DNA from: Serratia liquefaciens
GTDB taxonomy: Bacteria; Pseudomonadota; Gammaproteobacteria; Enterobacterales; Enterobacteriaceae
DNA length: 64,000 bases
Direction: 5' to 3'
Assembly: GCA_012719855.1 (NCBI GenBank)
Contig: JAAXZN010000061.1
Coordinates: forward strand, 1-64,000
Below the pieces are notes generated by a model that worked only from the letters and a program-made list of their open reading frames with translations, did not search any database and was not told where the DNA came from. The position numbers and the translations under genes are program-made. Numbering within the stretch: position 1 is the first letter of the stretch; each line of letters opens with the position of its first letter. Below, in pieces: positions 45,904 through 54,270 of the stretch.

Positions 45904-46748
45904 CAGACCGCCTTCTTGCGGTTGCGTAAGCCCAGTTGAATACAGGACACCACCACCAGCAGGCAACCCAGCATCGACAGCAGTAGCGGTACCTCATGCC
46001 AGAACAGCCAGCCCCAGGCGATATTGAAAACGATGCCAATGTAGCGCACCACCGACACCACAATCAGGTTATCTGAAGAGAAAGCCTGGGTTAAGACGAC
46101 CTGCCCCAGCAATGACACCAGCGCAATGGCAATCAGTATTGCGAGCTGATAGCCATTGGGCCAAACAAACTCTCTCCACATCAGCGGGATGGAGATCAGC
46201 GTTGCGATAAACAGGAAATAGAACACGATCTCAAAGTTGTGGTGCCGTTGACTGAGTTTATTGACCGACAAATAGGCAATGGCAGCAAAGACCGCACTCA
46301 TGACCCCAACCAGCGACGCCAGAGTATAGGTGGAGAAATTCCACGGTCTGATCAGCAAGATTGCGCCAACCACCACCAGCGTCAGCCAGAAGGCGGTACT
46401 TAAGCTGACCCGTTCGCCAAGCACCAGCAGTGACAGCAGGATTGAAAAAAACGGCGATAAATAGGCCAGCATGCTGGCGTCGGCCAACGTCAGATGAGCA
46501 ATGCTGTAAAAATAGCAGATCAGATACAGCGCCCCCATGGTCCCGCGTAAAACCAACAGAGGCCGATCTTGGCGGCTAAAGCTGACGCCGTGTCGGTACA
46601 TCAACAGCGCTATCAAAAGACAGCCAATGCTGCTGCGAAAGAACACGATCTCGCCGGTGGGGATCTCATCGGCGATGGTTTTGACCAGCGCATTCATGAT
46701 GCTAAAAATCAATGAAGCGAAAATCGCCAATAGTGCGCCCCGGTTCAT
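45903..46748 (-). CDS. EamA/DMT exporter of the metallophore operon
   Basis: 281 aa, about ten membrane helices in two EamA repeats (FSIMNALVKTIADEIPTGEIVFFRSSIG begins the first). The start overlaps the opine dehydrogenase stop by 4 bases (AGGA 7 bases upstream). In Pseudomonas the pseudopaline operon also carries an EamA exporter (CntI) for the finished metallophore, which supports that role here. Confidence 0.82.
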   Translation of the reverse strand: MNRGALLAIFASLIFSIMNALVKTIADEIPTGEIVFFRSSIGCLLIALLMYRHGVSFSRQDRPLLVLRGTMGALYLICYFYSIAHLTLADASMLAYLSPFFSILLSLLVLGERVSLSTAFWLTLVVVGAILLIRPWNFSTYTLASLVGVMSAVFAAIAYLSVNKLSQRHHNFEIVFYFLFIATLISIPLMWREFVWPNGYQLAILIAIALVSLLGQVVLTQAFSSDNLIVVSVVRYIGIVFNIAWGWLFWHEVPLLLSMLGCLLVVVSCIQLGLRNRKKAV

Positions 46749-48052
46749 TGCTGTTCCTGCCATTGCTGATATGTGATTTGCGCCTGTATGGCGCAATGGT
46801 CGCCCAGTAATGAGCTATGGCAATTCTCGGTACCGACCTGGTCAATAAATGCCTGTAGCGCCTGTTGGAAACGCACCAATAGCCGTTGGGCGGTTGGCAT
46901 GGTCACGCCAAGATGATCGGCCAGTAGCCCCAGAGTACGCAGTTTATGCACGTCCTCGAGGGGCACGCGCGGCAAATGCCATAACCCGTTCGCATCCTGG
47001 AATACGCCGGCGACCCTTACGGCTGAAAAGTCATAAAATCGGCCCTGTGCGTCGGGTTCGGAATAGGGATCAACCAGCAGGGCGGTGTAGCGGACAAACA
47101 GCGCGTACTGTTGTTCCAGAGGAGCAAGCTGCGGGAATTCGTCTATCCAGCGACGATTTACCATGCTGGCGGGGACCGGGTAATTGTCGTCATTCAGAAA
47201 GCGCAGCAGATTGATCTCGTCAACGCCCAGCCGGTTGAGCAGTTTTTTATAGTCTTCTGCCAGGCCGAGCATGTCGGCGATGACGCCGGGGCAAATCGGC
47301 CCTTCGGGTTGGGTTTTATACAGATACTGTGCGCGCTGTTGCGGTTGAAAAATCACCTGCAGCGTGGTGTCGGCCAGCGCCAGCGGAGGATGGACATAGT
47401 TGGTGATGCTAAAGCGCTCGGCCTCGAGCAGATTACGGCAGCGAAGGGTCGCGATATTGTGGCGCGACAACACGGATGTCAGCCATTCGAGTTCGCTGAA
47501 GCCATGCTGTGCGCCCGTTGCGGCGACATAGACACGCTGTTTAAAGGCTTTGGTATAGACGCTGTAGGGGGTTGCCGCATCATGGTACTTGGTGTCAGCG
47601 TAATAACTCGACAGGCTGATGATATCCACAGAAGGGTAGCCCGCGGCGGTTAGCAGGCTTTGCACCATCAGCCCGGAACCGATGGACGGCGATAGCAAAA
47701 CCACCGAATGCAGCTGCGGTAGCGCTCCCCAGGGCACCTGTTTCAGCACGTCGTAATACTGATCGGCCGGGACAGCGAGTACCAGCCGTTGCCAATTGCC
47801 CCCTGCCTGGCTCAGGTTGTCGATATAGCTGTCGATATGCACCCGACATTTCCCCTGGGTTTTCTGCGCTTTGCCGGTGGCCTCCACCAGCAGGTCAGGC
47901 GTCTGCGCCAGATGCAGACGCAGACGCTCGCCTTTGATGCTGGGGCGGTTATAGAGCCCGATGCTGACGTGGCCTGCAGCTTTGATGTCGGCAGCCAATT
48001 GAAATGCCGCCGGCCCGGCGCCTAAAATCAGGGTTGAGAAAATATTATTCAT
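46745..48052 (-). CDS. opine metallophore dehydrogenase, CntM-like
   Basis: 435 aa. Staphylopine/pseudopaline/yersinopine dehydrogenase family: an N-terminal Rossmann fold with LILGAGPAAFQLA (about 8-20), then SLSSYYADTKYHDAATP and YVHPPLAL typical of the family. It would reductively join the CntL product to an alpha-keto acid (pyruvate or alpha-ketoglutarate) with NADPH; which one is not visible. Overlaps CntL by 8 bases. No histidine racemase (CntK) is present, so an L-His backbone is expected, as in pseudopaline. Confidence 0.85.
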   Translation of the reverse strand: MNNIFSTLILGAGPAAFQLAADIKAAGHVSIGLYNRPSIKGERLRLHLAQTPDLLVEATGKAQKTQGKCRVHIDSYIDNLSQAGGNWQRLVLAVPADQYYDVLKQVPWGALPQLHSVVLLSPSIGSGLMVQSLLTAAGYPSVDIISLSSYYADTKYHDAATPYSVYTKAFKQRVYVAATGAQHGFSELEWLTSVLSRHNIATLRCRNLLEAERFSITNYVHPPLALADTTLQVIFQPQQRAQYLYKTQPEGPICPGVIADMLGLAEDYKKLLNRLGVDEINLLRFLNDDNYPVPASMVNRRWIDEFPQLAPLEQQYALFVRYTALLVDPYSEPDAQGRFYDFSAVRVAGVFQDANGLWHLPRVPLEDVHKLRTLGLLADHLGVTMPTAQRLLVRFQQALQAFIDQVGTENCHSSLLGDHCAIQAQITYQQWQEQQ

Positions 48053-48839
48053 GGCGGTGGGACTCCAGGATCATGAGGTCATAAAGCGGGGTGGTGACCG
48101 GTTTGCCGACTGCGCGCCAGTGAGTCCCGGCAATCTGATGGTGGTAAGGGTAGTTGAAAATCGATTTAAGGCCGTTGCCGTAGCGCATCAGCAGTTTGCC
48201 GTCTTTAGCCAGGCAACGGCTCAGTTGGGGCAAGAGCGTCTGCTTATCCGCTACCAGTGACGCGACAATGATGTGGTCAACGCGGTGCCCCAGCACCTCG
48301 AGGCTGTCGATACACTGAATCTGCTGTTCGAGGCCGAGATGGCGAATCAAACGCCGCGCCAGTTGTTGTGCGGCGGGATCGCAGTCGTAGCAAAAGACGG
48401 TGGCGGCCAGTTTGGTGACCAGCGCCACTGCGGTGGTCGGCAAGGCGCCGCTGCCGACCAGCAACACCTGTTCACCGGGTTTTATGCCGGCCTGAGCAAT
48501 CTCCAACTGGAGGGCCCGATCAAAGCTGCTCAGATAGGCATTGGATTGTGCCGGTTGGCTGCACAAGGCGCATACCCGATGCTTTTCGTAGTCGCACAAC
48601 GCGGCATTGGCGACATCGCGCAGCTGGGCGATTTGTGCCGTGACAGCTTCGTCACTCTCCAATCGTGGCCGATAAGGCTGTAGTTGCGGCTGATGATTGA
48701 ACGCCTGCAAACGGCTGAATCGACATTCCAGCAGGCTAAAATGCGTCTGATCCTGCCGGGCGAACTGATGTAGCCTGCTGATTTCCTGTTGTAACCCGGC
48801 CAGTTGCGCCAGCGCTTCCGCTTTCATCAGGGTGTACAT
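48045..48839 (-). CDS. nicotianamine synthase-like aminobutanoyltransferase, CntL-like
   Basis: 264 aa. Nicotianamine synthase-like fold: a helical N-terminal part and a Rossmann methyltransferase-like domain with LLVGSGALPTTAVAL (about 125-139) binding SAM, followed by CYDCDPAA. CntL transfers an aminobutanoyl group from SAM to histidine. Start 48839 has GGAG 7 bases upstream and overlaps the ATPase end by 13 bases. Confidence 0.85.
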   Translation of the reverse strand: MYTLMKAEALAQLAGLQQEISRLHQFARQDQTHFSLLECRFSRLQAFNHQPQLQPYRPRLESDEAVTAQIAQLRDVANAALCDYEKHRVCALCSQPAQSNAYLSSFDRALQLEIAQAGIKPGEQVLLVGSGALPTTAVALVTKLAATVFCYDCDPAAQQLARRLIRHLGLEQQIQCIDSLEVLGHRVDHIIVASLVADKQTLLPQLSRCLAKDGKLLMRYGNGLKSIFNYPYHHQIAGTHWRAVGKPVTTPLYDLMILESHRHE

Positions 48840-49612
48840 GTGTTTTCTCCATGAGTGGGCAGCAGTTGGGTTGGCAGCAGATAGCGATAGCCCAGAGGGC
48901 TCACGCCGCTTTCAATACCCACGCCGAATGCCTGGGACATCATCGGATGTTCCATCATCTGCTGTGCCGCGCCATGACAGGCGACGCGGCCGTCTTGTAT
49001 CAGGGTGAGCGTCTGGCAAAATCGCAGGGCCAGGCCCAGATCGTGAATAACCATCAGCGTGGTGCACTGATGGCGTTGGCTGTAATCGGCAATTTTGTGT
49101 AACACGCGCAGCTGGTGGCTGATGTCCAGGGCGCTGGTGGGTTCGTCCAGCAGAATGATCTGCGGGCGCGAGACGAAAGCCTGCGCCAGCATGACCAACT
49201 GGCGTTGACCGCCGCTAAGCCGGTTGAATGGCTGGGCGGCGAGATCGGCGATACCGCATTCCGCGAGGGCCTGTTCAACCGCCTCTGCCTTGGCAGCGCT
49301 GACGCGCCAGCGCAGCTGCCGTACCTTGCCGAGCAACACCATTTCAAAGACGGTCAATGCGGAATCGCTGCGGTTGAGCTGCGGAACGTAGGCGACCGGC
49401 GTCGTTTTCGGGTTTAGCGCTTGTTGCCGATATTCAACTTTTCCGCTGGCCGGCAGCATGTGGTTAATGGCCTTTAACAACGTGGATTTTCCGGCGCCGT
49501 TGGGGCCAATAATGCCGCTGAGCTGTGCAGCGGGCCAGGTCACGGAAATATCGCTGAGCAATTGGCGCCAGTGCAGCCTGACGCCGAGGCCGGTGAGAGT
49601 CAGCTGCGTCAT
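48827..49612 (-). CDS. ABC importer ATPase (FecE/BtuD type)
   Basis: 261 aa. Walker A GPNGAGKST (36-44), signature LSGGQRQ, Walker B IILLDEP, and the switch His in VIHDLG. Iron-siderophore/B12 importer ATPase type. ATG 49612 overlaps the permease stop by 4 bases; the longer frame upstream lies inside the permease gene and is rejected. Confidence 0.92.
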   Translation of the reverse strand: MTQLTLTGLGVRLHWRQLLSDISVTWPAAQLSGIIGPNGAGKSTLLKAINHMLPASGKVEYRQQALNPKTTPVAYVPQLNRSDSALTVFEMVLLGKVRQLRWRVSAAKAEAVEQALAECGIADLAAQPFNRLSGGQRQLVMLAQAFVSRPQIILLDEPTSALDISHQLRVLHKIADYSQRHQCTTLMVIHDLGLALRFCQTLTLIQDGRVACHGAAQQMMEHPMMSQAFGVGIESGVSPLGYRYLLPTQLLPTHGENTCTP

Positions 49613-50667
49613 GGGCGTTTTACCTGTTTGGTGACAAAGTAGAACAGTACCGGCACGCCGATCAGCGCAATGATGATACCGATCGGCACTACGCCATTGG
49701 GCAGGATCAGCTTGGAGATGATCGAGGCACACACCAGCAGCAGGCTGCCACACAGGGCGGAAATGCAGATCAGATAGCGTTGGTCTTCGCCTACCAGCAG
49801 GCGGGCGAAGTGGGGAGCCACCAGTCCGACAAAACCTATGGTGCCGACGAACGACACCGAGGCGGCGGTCAGCAGCGTGGCCAGCAAAAAGATCAGCTTG
49901 CGCAAGGCTCCCACGTTAATCCCCAACCCCTGCGCCTGCTCTTCACCGGCGGAAAGGGCAGTGAGTCGCCAGGCCTGCTGCAGGCAGATCGCCAGCGCGC
50001 AGCCCAACACACAGCTGGTTATCAGTACGCCGTGCAGGGTGGCTTTCAACAGGCTGCCGAAAAGCCAGAACACGATTTGCTGCATGGCCTCGGGAGAAGC
50101 AAGAAACAGCATCAAGGATTGCAGCGACTGGAAGAAGAACAGCACCACGATACCGCTTAGCACCAGGATCTGCGGCGTCATGCCCTGCCGCTTTCCCATC
50201 AGGTAGATCGGGATACAGGCCAGCAGTGCCATCAACGAGGCCAATATCGGCGTTCCCAGCGCCAGAGTGCCGCCTATGCTGAAGCCGGTGAGGATCGACA
50301 GCGCGGCGCCAAACCCGGCCGCCGCAGAAATGCCCAACGTATAGGGGCTGGCGAGCGGGTTGGCCAGCACGGTTTGCATCAGCAGGCCCGCCAGCGCCAG
50401 GCTGGCACCGACCACCACGGCAGTCAGGGTCATCGGCAGTCGAATGGACCAGAAAATGACTTGATGCAACGCGTCTTGTGGCTGCGAAGAGGGTAAAAAC
50501 AGCCGCAAGACGTCGAATGGGGTTAGGTCAGCGGCGCCGATGACCAAATCGATAAGAACAGCGGCCAACAGCGCGCCGATCAGTGCCAGGGTCAGCAGCC
50601 AGCGGCGCAGCAACAACTGCCGTAACAGTTGTTGCCCCGGGACGATAGCGGGAGAAAGGGAGGACAT
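49609..50667 (-). CDS. ABC importer permease (FecCD type)
   Basis: 352 aa, about ten membrane helices. FecCD family: IRLPMTLTAVVVGASLALAGLLMQTVLANPLASPYTLGISAAAGFGAA and GFVGLVAPHFARLL with the coupling helix. A single permease gene, so it should act as a homodimer. Starts 2 bases after the binding-protein stop. Confidence 0.92.
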   Translation of the reverse strand: MSSLSPAIVPGQQLLRQLLLRRWLLTLALIGALLAAVLIDLVIGAADLTPFDVLRLFLPSSQPQDALHQVIFWSIRLPMTLTAVVVGASLALAGLLMQTVLANPLASPYTLGISAAAGFGAALSILTGFSIGGTLALGTPILASLMALLACIPIYLMGKRQGMTPQILVLSGIVVLFFFQSLQSLMLFLASPEAMQQIVFWLFGSLLKATLHGVLITSCVLGCALAICLQQAWRLTALSAGEEQAQGLGINVGALRKLIFLLATLLTAASVSFVGTIGFVGLVAPHFARLLVGEDQRYLICISALCGSLLLVCASIISKLILPNGVVPIGIIIALIGVPVLFYFVTKQVKRP

Positions 50668-50669
50668 GG

Positions 50670-51761
50670 TTATTCCCCCTGCCAGTGCAGCAGAAAGACG
50701 CCCTCTGCGGCTATCGGCAAATACTCCTGATAGAAACGCTGCAGATTTAGCTGCGGATCGACATCCTCAAACGCGGAAGGATAGAGTGCCTTCGCCAGGA
50801 ATTGCACAAAGATGGCGTCATAGAGTGTGCGTGCACCCCCATGATAAAGCGCGTAAATACGCTGGTTTTTGACCGCCGGCAACTGCGACCAACCCGGCCG
50901 ATGGGCATATTGTGTCAGGCGTTGCTGCACCTGAGCCGGCGCAACGCCAAAGCCCATCGTCACCACATTGGGCATATTAGCCCAGTCGCCGCCGGCGAGG
51001 AAAATGACTTCGGGCCGCTTGGACAACACATACTCAGATCGCAGAGGAGAAGGACTGGTGACCACACCGGCGGCGATGTTGTCGGCACCGGCCAATTGCA
51101 GCAACGGTCCCCAGACCGAAGCCCCATAGCTGCTGCTGTACTCTCCGGGGCCTTTGTCACCGAGCTCAATATAGGTGGTCGGCGGTGGAAGATTGGCCTG
51201 GCGAATGCGTTTTTGAGTGTCTTCCAGACTCTGGCGGTAAGCGCTGACCAGCCGTTCGGCTCGCTCGGCATGACCCAATGCCTGGCCCATCGCCCGAATG
51301 CTGGTGAATTTGACCTCTTCACCTTGATTGAAATCGATAACGATGTAGGGGATGCCAAGCTGTTGCAGCACCGGCAAGTAGTTCGAGAATCCTTCGAGTT
51401 GCCATTTTGCCAAGATCAACAAGTCTGGTCGGGTGGTCAGCAGGCGCTCAAAATCAAAGCTCTGATTGTAGAGTGAACCGACATCTACCAGCTCGCCGAG
51501 CCGAGGCAGGGCTGATAAATAGCGGGGCCATTGGCTGGTACGCAAGGTCCAGTCGCTTTTGGAGAAGGCGACCACCTGCTGAAGACTGTCGGGGCCGTTA
51601 ACCGCCAGGAAATCCTCGTAGTAAAAACCGATATAGACGCGCTGAGCGGGAGCAGTCAGCGTAACCTGCCGTCCCTCAACGTCCGTCAGGTGGATCTCGG
51701 CCAGCGCGTTGTGGCAGAGAAATAGCCACGCGCATAACCCCCAGAAGATACGCAACATCAT
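50670..51761 (-). CDS. periplasmic binding protein of the metallophore ABC importer
   Basis: 363 aa with a signal peptide (about 1-21, ending ALA). Cluster A-2 type (FecB/BtuF-like): IHLTDVEGRQVTLTAPAQRV, then RPDLLIL, and EVIFLAGGD. First gene of the six-gene operon. ATG 51761 has AGGA at good spacing; the ATG at 51770 abuts the AGG. Expected to bind the metal-opine complex or its metal; which is not visible. Confidence 0.88.
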   Translation of the reverse strand: MMLRIFWGLCAWLFLCHNALAEIHLTDVEGRQVTLTAPAQRVYIGFYYEDFLAVNGPDSLQQVVAFSKSDWTLRTSQWPRYLSALPRLGELVDVGSLYNQSFDFERLLTTRPDLLILAKWQLEGFSNYLPVLQQLGIPYIVIDFNQGEEVKFTSIRAMGQALGHAERAERLVSAYRQSLEDTQKRIRQANLPPPTTYIELGDKGPGEYSSSYGASVWGPLLQLAGADNIAAGVVTSPSPLRSEYVLSKRPEVIFLAGGDWANMPNVVTMGFGVAPAQVQQRLTQYAHRPGWSQLPAVKNQRIYALYHGGARTLYDAIFVQFLAKALYPSAFEDVDPQLNLQRFYQEYLPIAAEGVFLLHWQGE

Positions 51762-51791
51762 GAGTGACATCCTTTTACGTTAAATTGTTAT

Positions 51792-51804
51792 GTTATATTG
51801 TAAC
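51792..51804. promoter_or_regulatory. Zur-box-like operator before the metallophore operon
   Basis: GTTATATTGTAAC matches the Zur core GTTATRWYATAAC at 12 of 13 positions and sits 31 bases upstream of the operon start, in the expected promoter zone. An overlapping Fur-like sequence (TGATAATTGTTACAA on the minus strand, 51798-51812) matches the Fur consensus less well, so zinc control is favoured but iron control is not excluded. Confidence 0.65.
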
Positions 51805-52044
51805 AATTATCATTAAGATTCAAACCTTCTGTCTGTATGGAATAGGCCAGGCGTCGGCGAGAATGGCGGTGCTTGGTGGCGAAAGCCCTACCGGCTGGGG
51901 CTGGCGGAAATTTTGCTTCCCGCACAGGGGACGAAATTTTGTTCGGTTGAACGTATTGGGTCGCAGATAAAATTCCTATAAAAACTCGCCGCTTTGCGCA
52001 ACAATCGTTTACAATTTGAAAGGTATTGCTTGAGCGCCGTTTTT

Positions 52045-52059
52045 GTAAAGTTTCGTATT
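52045..52059 (+). promoter_or_regulatory. possible CpxR site upstream of htpX
   Basis: GTAAA-N5-GTATT resembles the CpxR tandem GTAAA-N5-GTAAA with an imperfect second half. htpX is a known Cpx target in E. coli, which is the main reason to list it. Confidence 0.4.
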
Positions 52060-52166
52060 TTTAGTAGGTTAATGGCGCACAACTCTTGAAACTGTGACGA
52101 ATGCCCATACGATCTAGGGTATCCGAGGCAGCGTTTTGTTAACATTTATGAGGAAGTAAACATTTT

Positions 52167-53045
52167 ATGATGCGTATAGCTCTGTTCCTGCTCACCAACC
52201 TGGCGGTGATGTTGGTTTTCGGGCTGGTGCTCAGCCTGACAGGAATCCAATCCAGTAGCGTTCAGGGCCTGATGATCATGGCCGGGCTGTTTGGTTTCGG
52301 CGGTTCTTTTGTCTCACTGCTGATGTCCAAATGGATGGCGCTGCGCTCCGTTGGCGGGGAAGTGATTGAACAGCCGCGTAATGAAACCGAAAACTGGCTG
52401 CTGGAAACGGTACGCCGTCAGTCGCAGCAGGCAGGCATTGCCATGCCGCAGGTCGCTATTTATCACGCACCGGACATTAACGCCTTCGCCACCGGCGCGC
52501 GTCGTAACGCTTCGTTGGTCGCCGTCAGTACCGGTCTGCTGCAAAGCATGAGCCGTGACGAAGCGGAGGCGGTTATCGCCCACGAAATCAGCCACGTCGC
52601 CAACGGTGACATGGTCACCATGACGCTGATTCAGGGTATCGTGAACACCTTCGTGATCTTTATCTCGCGCCTGATTGCGCAGGTGGCCGCCGGCTTCCTG
52701 GGTAACCGTGACGGTGAAGGGGAAGGTAACGGCAACCCGATGATCTACTTTGCCGTGTCGATGGTGTTGGAACTGGTGTTCGGTATTCTGGCCAGCATCA
52801 TCACCATGTGGTTCTCGCGTCACCGTGAGTTTTACGCTGACGCAGGCTCCGCCAAACTGGTGGGCCGCGAGAAGATGATCGCGGCGCTGCAACGGCTGAA
52901 GACCAGCTATGAACCGCAGGAAGCGGGCAGCATGATGGCGTTTTGTATTAACGGCAAATCCAAGTCGTTCAGCGAACTCTTCATGTCTCACCCGCCGCTC
53001 GATAAACGTATCGAAGCGCTGCGTTCAGGCCAGTACCTGAAGTAA
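52167..53045 (+). CDS. htpX: membrane metalloprotease HtpX
   Basis: 292 aa, M48B. Two N-terminal membrane helices (about 4-22 and 36-54), zinc motif HEISH (His139, Glu140, His143), two more hydrophobic segments, and the third zinc ligand in the REFYAD segment. Inner-membrane quality control protease with FtsH. Very close to the E. coli protein. Confidence 0.97.
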   Translation: MMRIALFLLTNLAVMLVFGLVLSLTGIQSSSVQGLMIMAGLFGFGGSFVSLLMSKWMALRSVGGEVIEQPRNETENWLLETVRRQSQQAGIAMPQVAIYHAPDINAFATGARRNASLVAVSTGLLQSMSRDEAEAVIAHEISHVANGDMVTMTLIQGIVNTFVIFISRLIAQVAAGFLGNRDGEGEGNGNPMIYFAVSMVLELVFGILASIITMWFSRHREFYADAGSAKLVGREKMIAALQRLKTSYEPQEAGSMMAFCINGKSKSFSELFMSHPPLDKRIEALRSGQYLK

Positions 53046-53060
53046 CCTAAAGAACGTAAA

Positions 53061-53086
53061 AAACCCCGGCTTGCCGGGGTTTTTTA
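53061..53086 (+). terminator. intrinsic terminator after htpX
   Basis: AACCCCGG-CTTG-CCGGGGTT stem followed by a T-run. It marks the last native feature before the foreign-looking segment. Confidence 0.92.
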
Positions 53087-53207
53087 TTTCAGGCGTCGCC
53101 GGGCTGATGGAGAAGCTTTCATACCAGCAGACAGAGGCGAACGCCTGCGCAGGCCACGCAGTTTGTCGGGTAGGGTTGATTCGAGCCCCCGAGCCGATGG
53201 TTAACCA

Positions 53208-54095
53208 TCAGGCCTTAAAAAGCGCCGCGCCCATGAAGTCGATGAACGCGCGCAGCTTCGGTGCCAGGTGCTTGCTCGACGGCCAGAGCATGCGGAAGGT
53301 GCCCTGATGCTGGTTGAAGTCGTCCAGTACGGTCACCAGCTCGCCCGCCATGATCGCGTCGCACACCATGAAGTCCGGCAGGCAGGCGATCCCGAGGCCA
53401 TCGCGGGCGACGTGAACCAGGGCCTCGGTGGTATTGCACACCATTGAGGCCGGAAGGACAGGTTCCGCTTCGCCCTCCGGCACGCGCAAGGGCCATGGCT
53501 CGAACTTGCCGGTGCTAGGGAACTTGTGTTGCAGACAGGAATGGCCCGCCAGGTCGGACGGCACGCGTGGCGTGCCGCGTGCGGCGAAGTACCGGGGCGC
53601 ACCGATCAGCAGCAGCTTAAAGGTGCCCAGCGGACGCGACATCAGCCGGGAGTCCGCCGGTTCCCCGGTGCGAATGACGGCATCGAATCCATCCTCGATC
53701 ACATCGACCATCCGATCCGAGAAGTCCACATCCAGCTCGATGGCCGGGTAGCGGTGCATGTAGGCCGTCAGCGCCGGCATGACCAGGCCGCTGACCAGCG
53801 GCAGGCTCACGCGCAGCTTGCCTCGGGGCGCCTGCTGGGTTTCCGACAGTTCCAGCTCTGCAGCCTCGACCTCAGAGAGGATACGCCGGCAACGCTCAAG
53901 GAACAGAGCGCCTTCGGCCGTTAGTGTAATGCTGCGCGTGCTGCGATGGAACAGGCGCACCCCCAGCCGTTCTTCAAGTCGCGCCACGCTTTTACCTACG
54001 GCGGAAGACGAGATGCCGAGCACCCGCCCAGCCTCAGAAAAGCTGCGGGCTTCGGCCGCCTGCACGAAGAATTCGATGCCGTTGAGGAAATCCAT
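53208..54095 (-). CDS. LysR-family regulator of the adjacent MFS pump
   Basis: 295 aa. LysR winged helix (FLNGIEFFVQAAEARSFSEAGRVLGISSSAVGKSVARLEERLGVRLFHR) and a substrate domain of the CrgA-like subgroup. It is divergent from the DHA2 pump gene, the usual layout for a LysR-controlled transporter. ATG 54095 is preferred because subgroup members start MDxL; an ATG 12 bases upstream is possible. Confidence 0.85.
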   Translation of the reverse strand: MDFLNGIEFFVQAAEARSFSEAGRVLGISSSAVGKSVARLEERLGVRLFHRSTRSITLTAEGALFLERCRRILSEVEAAELELSETQQAPRGKLRVSLPLVSGLVMPALTAYMHRYPAIELDVDFSDRMVDVIEDGFDAVIRTGEPADSRLMSRPLGTFKLLLIGAPRYFAARGTPRVPSDLAGHSCLQHKFPSTGKFEPWPLRVPEGEAEPVLPASMVCNTTEALVHVARDGLGIACLPDFMVCDAIMAGELVTVLDDFNQHQGTFRMLWPSSKHLAPKLRAFIDFMGAALFKA

Positions 54096-54270
54096 TGCGC
54101 CGCCCATTTAAGAATATTTGTCCGATATGTTCGGAACCTTAGCCTATTTTTCTTAATCGTGCGAACGCCTATGCTGGCGGCTGCACAGGTTGGATGTGGC
54201 GGTCTTGGCTTTCGAGCCATGGCTTTGACGCCTGCCTGCCCCTTCACGGATTCTTTAGCGGAGCTTTTCC

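Larger units (their letters stand above)
51762..52166. other. divergent regulatory region, metallophore operon and htpX
   Basis: 405 bases without a convincing gene. The left end holds the Zur/Fur-like palindrome (51792-51812). The right half carries a CpxR-like site and the htpX promoter. The middle (about 51840-51960) is GC-richer with no recognised signal. Confidence 0.55.

Noticed and set aside
51764-52145. Short frames between the metallophore operon and htpX
   Set aside because: No ribosome sites, no family features, and they cover the regulatory sites of both flanking genes.
53087-53207. A tRNA-like TTCGAGCCCC segment as an attachment site
   Set aside because: Only a short T-arm-like string; no acceptor stem or anticodon arm can be folded around it.
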